A stretch of 64,000 bases of DNA from Isochrysis galbana. Lineage: Eukaryota > Haptophyta > Isochrysidales > Isochrysidaceae. The translations under genes were made by a program, and so were the position numbers. The stretch spans positions 7,442,676 through 7,506,675 of the forward strand of contig CM030933.1 in the NCBI GenBank assembly GCA_018136815.1. Direction: 5' to 3'. The notes under the pieces are model-generated. The model did no database searches. It saw nothing but the letters and a program-made list of their open reading frames with translations, and had not been told where the DNA came from. Positions 56,072 to 64,000 of this stretch are shown here, one piece after another (positions within the stretch are counted from its first letter, which is position 1; the number at the start of each line of letters is the position of its first letter).

Positions 56072-57500
56072 ACGTTGCGTTTAAGGCGAGCCAAAGCCCA
56101 TTGAGTACAGCTTGATTGAATACCAACCGGTGACCTCTGGTGATTATCATTGGCATAGCGTGTTCGTGTTCACGCAGTCCACCTGGTCGGAGCTGAGGGT
56201 CGAAAAGTGGGCCTAACAGGGAGGTGCCAATTGGTGTATGTATATGCATATGCGCCCACTTTGCGGTTGAGAAAGTGCCACACGAGGGGAGCGGGGAAGA
56301 GATAAAGAGCCAGGGGCGGAAGGAGAGAGCAAAGAGCCTCAGCGCTCTTCTGAAGACTCTTCTGCACCTTTTACTTTATTCAACCTTCAACCAAGTTAAT
56401 AGTTTATACTTAGTTCACATGGGGGAGGCGCCTCGTGCCCTCCTCCTCGGGCTCCAACTCCCTTACGGGGGGCCCGTCGGTCACCCTCAGACTCTGCCTT
56501 CTGGCGTGAGCTGAGCAATCATCATCCTGACCCAGACCCCCGGTGGGCGCGTGGGCGCGGGGCAAATGCGCATTCTGAAGACTGCCCGCATGGGCCCGCA
56601 CTCGTACTGAGTACTGACCCCCCCCCCTTGGTCTCTAGGCAAAAAGGTGCAACTTGAAGTTCCCCCTTTTGTTACACGCTCCCCGCGACCTTGCGTCTCA
56701 CCCCGGAAGCGGAGGCGAGCCGTTGCAAAAAGCCGCGCTCAAGAAAAATAAACCTTTTAATATTCTTACCGCACTCGCGGCGAATGGAACCACTACCCAC
56801 TACAAGTAGCACGTAGCATACTCTCTACACCCCCATTCCCCGGCCCTTCTCCCCCCACCATCAGGCGGCTCCCCCGTACACTACTAGGGGGATTGGGGTG
56901 GAGGGCTTAGATATGGTCCGGTGGCCCGCGCCACCCCCCGGTGATCTTTCCCCCCCTTCCTCCTGTGTCTCCGAGTGGGCGGCCCACTCTGTCTCGTCTT
57001 ATCCTGTAAACAGGCGCGAGACTTACCGATTTTCCGGTGGGCGGAGCTCTCGCTCGCGCCCACCCCCTTTTCCGCGCTCTCTCTCCCCTCTCCTGCGGCA
57101 CGCGCGATGGCGCGCCTGCGGCAGGCCTCCAGCTGCCCTCTGGCGGCCCCTGGAGGCTCCTGGAGACCAGCTCAGGGGGCAGAGGAGGCTGGGGCTGGGC
57201 CCTGGCCTCCCCTGCCTCTCCCTCGCTGGCGCTCCCGAGCCTCTGGGGCCCCCAGTCTGCACCTGTCTGCCTGTCGACCAGGGGGGGAGGGGGGTTGGAG
57301 CAATGGGCTGGTCACGAGGGGCCAGGATGGGCGAATGGGGCGAGCCTGTGGGGAAGGGAGTGGGTCAGTAGGGCAGTGGCCTCCTGGCAAGCCATCAGGC
57401 ATGCCAGGAGGATGGGTGGTTCCTCCCCCATGGCAGGGGAGGAGTGGAGAGGGGGGGGGGCTCGTGCCCCCCCATGGGTCAACCAAGTATAAACTTAGTT
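56072..57500. repeat. Repeat-rich spacer with two copies of the terminal-hairpin family
   Basis: Copy A starts at 56389 (AACCAAGTTAATAGTTTATA then CTTAGTT). Copy B runs on the minus strand from 57500 (hairpin AACCAAGT-ATAA-ACTTAGTT, 57481-57500) back to about 57150 and matches 39968-40205 in reverse. 'aaaccttttaatattcttacc' at 56750 is another shared motif. No gene supported. Confidence 0.65.
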
Positions 57501-58808
57501 GAAGCCGCGCTCAAGAAGAAGTGAACCCTCCACGTCCTCCGTTGGGGGGAACAAACAAGGGACAAGGGGGGGGAAATAGGGGAAGAGGGGATGGGGGTGT
57601 CACCGGGTGTCCTGCAAGTAGAACTTATACCATTCATATGGGGTATTTGCCAAGGAAGCAACCAAACCTGAGGTTGCAGCCTCTAACTAAACGACAGGTG
57701 GCAATGTACGCCGAGTACGAGCTCGCGAGCTCGTCTATCAGAAACAGGTGGAAATCAGAAAATTCATGATATTACAATTACATATTGCTCGCTTTCGTCA
57801 TTCATGCCAATCCTCTTGATCGCGTTGCTTGTGAAATTCCAAATTTGGCCTCGGTTTGTTTGCCATCTTTCCGGCAGCTGTTCTCATATACACCACCCTT
57901 AGGGCGGTGTACTACCTGTCGAGAGGCACCCTGAGGTTTCGCAAGCCCCCCAAACCCTCTCTCCCCCCCGTCCTCCCGTCCTCGGCGCGGCACCTCGGCG
58001 GAGCGGCGCGGCACCAGCCCGGTGCGTTCGAGCCGGGCGGCCTCCCAGACGCAGGCGGCGGAGGCGACCCAGCTGGAGGCCGAGCCGGAGGCGACCCAGA
58101 CGGAGACGGAGCAGCAGACGGAGATGGAGCAGATGGAAGAGCAGACGGAGGCGGCTCTCGAGCCGGCCTCGGTGCCGGAGGCGCCGTCGCATGACCTATT
58201 CGTTTTGTTGACGATGCATGTATCACCAGACACCATGCACCTTCGGTACTTGTTGGGGTCATCTGGAGAAGTGAGGAACATCTTTTCACAGTCCGTCAAC
58301 GTTTGCCGATCCTGCCATCACAGCCCTCCTCTCACTCACCCTCGCCTCTCGCCGCTCGTTCGATGTCGCTCTCGCCGCCGTCCTCGCCTTCGCCCAAGCC
58401 CGCCTGCCCGCCTTCCTCTGCTGACGGGCTTCAGCCCGTCAGCACCTCTGAAGTCGTCTCCTCCGCCGCGCCTACCGCCGGCATGCCTCCTTCCTCATTG
58501 ACCTCAGGCCCTATGGGCCATCACAATTCGTCATCTTCTCGCTTCTCGGGACTCGGGACGATCCCTCGTGCTCATGCCGAGCCAAGACGACGCCATTCTC
58601 GTCGCGTACGTGGTGCTGCTGGGCCTCTCCTTCGGGGGGCTCGCGGGGGGGCTCATGGTAGGGTGAGACTCCCCGCGGGAGGGGAAGAAACCGGAGGGAA
58701 AGGAGACCAAATGAAGGCAAGCCGCCTTAGTTGGGGTTAGCTGTAGAGTAGGAGTATTGATACTACTCTACTACATAATTTGGGTACGAGTAAAGTTATC
58801 TTGGGCGG
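57501..58808. other. No assignable gene; Glu/Thr/Gln-rich and Pro/Ser-rich frames
   Basis: 58050-58190 repeats GGCGGAGGCGACCCAGACGG-like units and codes (EATQTETEQQTEME) in one frame, similar in style to 40.3-41.0 kb. At 58364 a frame MSLSPPSSPSPKPACPPSS opens, similar in style to the one at 34564. 'accaaatgaaggcaagccgcctta' at 58708 matches repeat ends at 6677 and 10360. Confidence 0.35.
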
Positions 58809-59591
58809 GTGATGGTCGCCCCGCATCGTGCCATTGTACTCGCATCGCTGCTGCCTGCCTGCCTGGCGATGGGCGTCCGCCCGCCAGCTGTCGACTCGCG
58901 CATGGCGTCGACGTACGATAGCCTGAGCCAACGCCTGCTCGCGAGGCTGGCCAGACTTGAGGAGGGCGAGGCCTGGTGGGTCGGCATCGCAGGAGGCCCA
59001 GGCGCTGGGAAGTCGACACTGGCAGCAGCTGTGTGCGAGCGCATCAATGCTGCGGCTGGCTCCGAAGTGAGCGTTGTGATCCCGATGGATGGTTTTCACT
59101 ATTCGCGTGAGAGGCTGTGTGAGCTCGATCCACCGGACGCCTCTGCATATTTGCCTCGCCGAGGTGCGCCATGGACATTTGATGCTGAAAGCTTATGCAA
59201 CGCTCTCACCGCAGCCAAGGCAGTTGGCGAGGCTGTGCTTCCCACGTACTCCCGCGTCCTTTCAGATCCAGTTTCAGGCGGTGCGGAGCTAAAACGTTGC
59301 CACCGCCTCATCCTAGTGGAAGGAAACTATTTATTGATGCAGCATGATCCTCGGTGGGCTCCGCTCAAGACATTGTGGAATGAGACTTGGTTCATCTCGT
59401 GCGCCTCTGCCGCGGAGCAGAGGAAACGATTGGTTGCTCGCCATTTGGAGACATGGAACGATGAGAAGGCAAAGCGCTGGGGCGAAGGGGAGGCGGGCGC
59501 CGCGGCGAGAGCTGATGCGAATGATGTGCTTAATATGCAACTCATCATGCCGTGCAAGGAACATGCGGATGTCCTCATCGAGAGCTTATGA
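58809..59591 (+). CDS. P-loop kinase of the uridine kinase/FrcK-YFH7 family
   Basis: 260 residues, single exon. Motifs: GIAGGPGAGKSTLA (Walker A, residues about 59-72), VIPMDGFHYSRERL (the DGFH substrate/magnesium motif), RGAPWTFDAESL, ILVEGNYLL (Walker B-like), TWFISC and KRLVARHLETW (lid arginine), and a C-terminal NDVLNMQ where the family has 'NDxPNG'. This set marks the bacterial-type nucleoside/fructose-kinase-like branch of the uridine kinase family rather than true uridine kinases; the substrate is unsure. The first 30 residues (MMVAPHRAIVLASLLPACLA) look like a signal or transit peptide. Two adjacent ATGs open the frame. Confidence 0.87.
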   Translation: MMVAPHRAIVLASLLPACLAMGVRPPAVDSRMASTYDSLSQRLLARLARLEEGEAWWVGIAGGPGAGKSTLAAAVCERINAAAGSEVSVVIPMDGFHYSRERLCELDPPDASAYLPRRGAPWTFDAESLCNALTAAKAVGEAVLPTYSRVLSDPVSGGAELKRCHRLILVEGNYLLMQHDPRWAPLKTLWNETWFISCASAAEQRKRLVARHLETWNDEKAKRWGEGEAGAAARADANDVLNMQLIMPCKEHADVLIESL

Positions 59592-59829
59592 AGGGTAGGG
59601 TGGGGTTCCTCACAACGGAGGCGAGCTGCGGCGGTCTGTACGCAAGTAACGTTAAATTTTCCTGATTCATTGCGAGGAAGAATCCACCCACATACTTACC
59701 ACCAAAACTCTCTCCCGGCGAGGGATGCTTCATAGGGCCCCCCCAATTGCCAATAGTCAATAGTAGCGACGCGCATCACACCTTCTCCTGCCGCCTACCC
59801 CTGTCCGCGATTCGCCCTACAAACCCCTG
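59592..59829. other. Intergenic
   Basis: 3' flank of the kinase; nothing recognised. Confidence 0.4.
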
Positions 59830-60236
59830 TGCCCGACGTTCCCACCTTTTCGTTCACACTGACTAAAATAAATAACCATTCTAATATTCTCACCGCACAT
59901 GCGGCCGTGAACCTATTCATATACCCCAGCTCCTCCGTGCCACCAGCTACCGCCATCCTATATTTACTCGCGTGGCGATACATTATCACCGACTTTTACA
60001 GAGTACAGAGTACACTACGACGGACATAAATTCTCCGAGAATGCTCTACTAATACGAACGCTCTTAGGTAGTGTGTAGTGTACCGAGTACCGAGTCTAGA
60101 CCCCGGAAACCGAAGAAGGAAAGAAGGGGGGCAGGGGAAGAGGTGGAGGGAGGGAAGATAAGGGCGGTATCAGTAACGAAGGGTAGTCCCGTAACTAGTA
60201 GGTGTAGTGTAGCCCAGAATCTTCAGATGTTTTTTA
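59830..60236 (+). mobile_element. 5'-truncated LINE copy, 3' UTR and a scrap of the ORF
   Basis: AWRYIITDFYRVQ (near 59960-60010) matches SWRYIISDFYRVE in the 5.4-kb copy. The rest (60065-60236) matches the 3' UTR of the 34975-35474 copy: 'accccggaaaccgaagaa', 'ggaaagaaggggggcagg' and the end cttcagatgtttttt. It lies just downstream of the transporter gene's stop codon. Confidence 0.75.
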
Positions 60237-60271
60237 AACAAGAACAACTTTCCTAGACACTTCAAGACATA

Positions 60272-62418
60272 TTATCTCCCCTGCTTGTCGACATGCGAAC
60301 TTGCGGGTCTTCTCACATTAAGCATGCGATGCAACTCGGCGAGGTTATCTCGCATCATCTGCATCGGCTTCGCAAATTTAGGTGTTATGAGCTCGAGGGG
60401 CAGACCCGTTGTTTCAGGAACTAGAAGAGCGTAAAAGACCAGAGCAAAGCCGGCAAAGACGGCATACACGTAGAAGGTGCCACCCCATTTCAGCTTATCG
60501 CACATGGTCAAGAAAGTAAGAGCAGCAATGAAAGATGTGCAGCGATTGGCTGTGGTAGCCAGGCCCATCGCCTTGCCCTTCACCTTCGCGGGGAAGATTT
60601 CAGCGAGTACGAGCCAGGTAATAGGACTGCGGCGTAGAAAATGTGAGGAGGACAGCGTCAGGGACACACAAAAATTAATCGTGCGAGAAAAAGCAGTGCT
60701 TATCTTCAAGATGAGCATGGATGGGCGGTCGCCAGCAGGGTAGGCTAAAGGGCAGGATGGTCAAGGGTGTGTACGCGCGTGCGCCTCAAGAGGCCCACGG
60801 TGCTCCGCAAGCGCCCCCCGCCAAGAAGGCACTCGGAAAATATTGAATGATCCGGTGTGTGGTCGTTGTCATCATCGACGCACGCGCGTACATTGATAGT
60901 TGTCCGGGGCATTGCAATGCATCGGGCGCAAGTGACAGTATGATGCAGGGATGGACTAGGCAAGCTCCTAGGCAAGCTCTTTCACTCACCCAAATGAGAT
61001 GGCGTGGAGGGCCGAGTAAAGGAGTACGCAGCCAAAGATGATATACGTCGTTGGCGTGACTCCTGGGGAGAGTGTGCCGGCAGCGACGCCCATCACTTTG
61101 TACCGGAGCGCAGCGCCCAGCACGCTTAGGACAACTGTGAGGCCGGCAGCTCCGACTAGGAGGAGAGGGCGCCGACCAATAGTATCAACGTTGAGTAAGG
61201 CGTACCTGTGGCAAGGAGGTAGGGGCCGGAGTGTGTACTGGGGCAAAGGTAAAATGTGTGCACGAATCACTGATGCGGCTTTGCGAACCAGAGAAATGTC
61301 GGGGGGGGGGGGGGGACGCACGTTTCGAAGACAAGTTTCACGACGCCCATCGCAACAGTCCCAAGAATGGCTGATTTTTTTGCGAGGATGCCCGCTTGCT
61401 CAAATAGAATAGGCGAGTGATAGATGATGGATTCGATGCCGACTGCATGTTGTAGGACAGCGAGCACCAGTCCGACACCGACAGCGATAAGAGTGGCAGG
61501 TTGGAGTAGCAGCGACCATGATGATCCACGTTCGAGTTCTGCTGCCTTCTTGATCTCGACAAGCGTCTTGGCAGCGGCGGAAGGCGGCTGATTGTCCATG
61601 ACTTTGAGAAGGACATTCCTCGCCTCTTGAGACTTGCCTTGACCAACCAGGAAGCGTGGCGACTCTGGGAGAAACAGAATGCGCAGACACAGGAGAATGC
61701 CGGGAACTGCACCGAGAGCAAGCATCCACCTCCATTGGTTTTCAAGAGAAGCAAGTGCGTAGTTGGCAACATAAGCAAGCAGCACGCCAAGAGAGAGAGA
61801 AACCTCTGACAGGGTCACGAGCGAGCCTCGGAACGCCGGGGGCGCAATCTCAGAAATGAACATGGGGCTAATGAGAAGACCAGCGCCAACACCATACCCT
61901 TGGACGTATCTGCCAATCAGAAGCGATGTGTATGAATTTGCAGCTGCCATGAGGAAAGAGCCTGAGGTAAACATCATGGACGAGATAAATAGGGCGGGTT
62001 TGCGTCCAAACTTGTCAGCCACCCAGCCCGAAACCAGAGCGCCAACGATAGCCGCCGCGTTGAGGGCTGCAGCAAAGTTGCCTGTCTCGATGAGCGAGAG
62101 CTTGAACCGATCTTGGATGAAAACCAGGATGCCAGAGACCACGCCGATGTCGTAGCCAAGCAAGAGGGCGTCTAGTGAGGCGAAGAAGGCGCACGTGCGC
62201 ACCATTCGCGACGCACCCGCAAAGGAGATGGTACTGCTCCCGCCGCGGAAGCGCGAGATCGTCGGCCGCGTGGCGCCGGGCGGCGCCGGTGTGGTGCGAA
62301 GTGCAGGCGCCAGCAACGGGGCAGGGCGGGAACAGCGATGACAGCAGCGGGCAGGTTCACCGGCCCTCTCGTCCGCACCACATGCGACGAGGAGCGCGAG
62401 CAATACGAGTGTACGCAT
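60272..62418 (-). CDS. Major-facilitator sugar transporter, complete
   Basis: Proton-coupled or facilitative hexose carrier of the sugar-porter family. Three exons (62418-61322, 61205-60990 and 60626-60272) sum to 1668 bases in phase, 555 residues. Signatures in order: LLGYDIGVVSGIL (TM1), DKFGRKPALF (loop 2-3), GRYVQGYGVGAGLL, PESPRFLVGQGK, LQHAVGIESIIYHSPILF (TM7), NVDTIGRRPLLLVG (loop 8-9), WLVLAEIFPAKVKGKAMG and VPETTGLPLE (end of TM12). The N-terminus starts with a signal-peptide-like MRTLVLLALLVACGA and about 70 polar residues before TM1, longer than usual; a plastid or secretory route is possible. An in-frame ATG 29 codons upstream (62505) is within low-complexity leader. Confidence 0.92.
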
Positions 62419-63504
62419 TCCCCCTTCCCCTTCCTGCTTCCTCCTCCTCCCCTTCCCCCCCCCCCCCCCTCCCACCTTCCCCCACCCGCTCCCTCCCCAC
62501 CTCACGGCTTCCCCTCGCTTCCTGCTCGGCTGGCTGGCGCCCCACCCCGAAGCCCGAGACCGGCACGTGCGGCTGCTTTTTGACCGACGAAGAGAGAGGG
62601 TGTGTTGGTTGGAGTGTTGGAGTGAGTGAGAGCGCCGCGAGCCGCCAGACAGCAGACAGAGACAGAGACACAGAGCGGGGGAGTACGAACAACGTTCAAG
62701 GCTCGCCTGGTTGGCCTAACTGCTCGTCAGTTAGCCGAGGGTTTTTGCAGCCACTCAACAGCGACTCAACTGGGGCTGTCGTTGAGAAGGGTGTTGAGTG
62801 TTGAGTGTTGAGAGTTGAGAGGTGAGAGGCGCGACTTTTTTCCGCCAGTGGGGCTATGGGGCTATGTTGACTCCCAAGCCCCTCCCAACAGTGACTCAAC
62901 GAGATGGCGGGAGACGCTGCGGTGCGCGCCGCTCTCCTTCCCAGTGGCCAAGGCGGAGCACCGGTCGAGCGTGCCCACCTGAGCCGTGTCTAAGGGAGAG
63001 AAGCCCTGCCTGCACATGCTACATGCTGACCGCCCGCGGGCGAGGCGTGCCGCCCCCGCGCCCGATTCGGCTGTGCTGGTTGCCAAGAGCCGAGCGCTGC
63101 TGTCATGTGCGTTTGCTCGCCTGAGCCATTCCCAAGTCCCAAGAGGAACAATTCTGCAGCGGGCACCTCGGAGCCTCGGAGAGAGCGGACGTGACCAGTT
63201 CATCTTCGATGATGAAAGGGCCTCTGGAGCCCGAGTTAAGTTGCCCATAGCGATAGCGAGCGTGATTTCGTCGCGCGCAGGTAGACCTCTGCGGCGAGTT
63301 GGTCAGGAATGCTTGTTAGGGCCCCAATCCACCGGGTCCGGCGTCTCAGTAGCAGCCCTGTGCCCTGTGAGTCTGTCTGTGTGAGACTGCCCGCGGGTCG
63401 TTCAACGTCAACTTCTGTTGTCTTCATTATTCATTATTCAATAATATAATTCGTATTTCGTATACCAAAAAATCGCCTTTCGCGTGTTCGAATATTTAGC
63501 CTTC
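62419..63504. other. Intergenic
   Basis: C-rich leader sequence of the transporter at 62440-62500, short 'gttgagtgttgagtgttgag' repeats at 62790-62815, and no assignable frame. Confidence 0.4.
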
Positions 63505-63930
63505 ATGCTAGGGGCCTATCAGACAGTGATGGGACGTCAGGGATCAGGTCGTCAGGTTTTGACAACCTAACACCTGATATCAGACCTGATATTAGCCTAA
63601 TATCAGGTATTATAAAGTTAGTAACTATAGTTACAATACTAACGGGAACAGAAACAGAGCTAACAGTCATTTTCGTCCTCTGGCTCCTCCACAACCATCT
63701 CTAGCTCCCAAGGCAGCACATGGGACTCCCAATCCTTCAACAAATCCTCCCAGACCAGATTAGTGTGGCACCTCACAAGCCTCTCTACTGTGGTTTGGCC
63801 CAATCTGTTGCGCTTCTTCGAGTGAATCCAATCCTCGACGGACCAAGAGCGCTCGCACCCTGACGCCGAGCAAGACAGCGCGGGCACGCGGAGTGTCGCC
63901 CCAAGCACAGGGCCATGCTCAAGAGCGGGT
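63505..63930 (-). mobile_element. hAT-type DNA transposon remnant: transposase C-terminal dimerisation domain
   Basis: The minus frame 63908-63660 reads ALSCSASGCERSWSVEDWIH, then SKKRNRLGQTTVERLVRC and HTNL. This is the 'SSAASERxFSxxxxxxxxxRNRLxxExVxxLxxxxxNL' pattern of the hAT C-terminal domain. Beyond its stop lies an AT-rich end with nested 'cctgatatcagacctgatatta' repeats and cagtgatgggacg near 63524, a plausible terminal repeat. Most of the transposase is missing or lies outside the window. Confidence 0.65.
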
Positions 63931-64000
63931 ACCAGGTGGAGCTGTACGAGTCGCTCGACCCGGCGGGGGTAACGTACTCGGATTTTGGACCGTGACGGAA
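63931..64000 (+). other. Possible exon end, unassigned
   Basis: The plus frame reads HAMLKSGYQVELYESLDPAG-like residues followed by GTAACG, a possible donor. Too short to name; an FAD/NAD-binding 'LxxxGYxVxLYE' element is one reading. Confidence 0.2.

Overview
The window is nuclear DNA of a eukaryote. Most host genes are split by GT-AG introns of about 105-220 bases, many genes stand alone or head to head, and the space between them is full of broken transposable elements, homopolymer G/C runs and CT/GA microsatellites. Three genes point to a flagellated cell: a dynein-2 intermediate chain (DYNC2I2/WDR34 type), an outer-dynein-arm docking subunit (ODAD1/DC2 type), and next to the latter an IQ-motif protein with 'RPxSA'-type repeats. 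A motile unicellular alga or related protist fits best; a haptophyte-like alga is only a guess, since no plastid gene is present. Two 100-base N gaps (12800-12899 and 37900-37999) cut genes.

Layout. 1-4.7 kb: a PFK-2/FBPase-2 gene (minus, runs off the left edge, phosphatase signature lost) head to head with a complete adenylate kinase. 5.3-11 kb: LINE pieces, an LRR gene fragment, a 221-bp tandem array of hairpin units, and a patchwork of RecQ-like and DUF285-like fragments. 11.5-12.8 kb: UVSSA-like repair gene, cut by a gap. 12.9-20.8 kb: nested LTR retroelement fossils; the inner one carries a C5-cytosine-methyltransferase-like domain upstream of its protease. 21.0-23.0 kb: DYNC2I2, with a Copia relic holding three small hAT-like elements just upstream of its start. 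25.6-26.3 kb: Siw14-type phosphatase that lacks the catalytic arginine. 28.1-33.7 kb: divergent IQ-protein / ODA docking gene pair. 34.7-36.5 kb: Copia relic split by a 500-bp LINE copy with a clean 16-bp target duplication. 37.4-39.4 kb: start of a myosin-like gene and a CD36-like membrane protein. 39.9-42.2 kb: dispersed repeat, a long trinucleotide-rich SPPPP-coding tract and microsatellites. 42.3-48.3 kb: WW-domain protein, APC10, NC2-alpha/DRAP1. 48.6-49.4 kb: TA-flanked element. 52.9-56.1 kb: an E(z)-like histone methyltransferase with PHD, Tudor/chromo-barrel-like and chromodomain modules added. 58.8-62.4 kb: uridine-kinase-family P-loop kinase and a sugar transporter. 63.5-63.9 kb: hAT transposase end.

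The genes do not form one pathway. They are housekeeping, chromatin, cell-cycle, repair, metabolic and ciliary genes. The most unusual items are the methyltransferase-bearing retroelement, the PHD-chromo-CXC-SET fusion, and two likely pseudo-phosphatases. Exon borders were set by hand from reading frame, splice dinucleotides and protein family alignment from memory; no database search was run.
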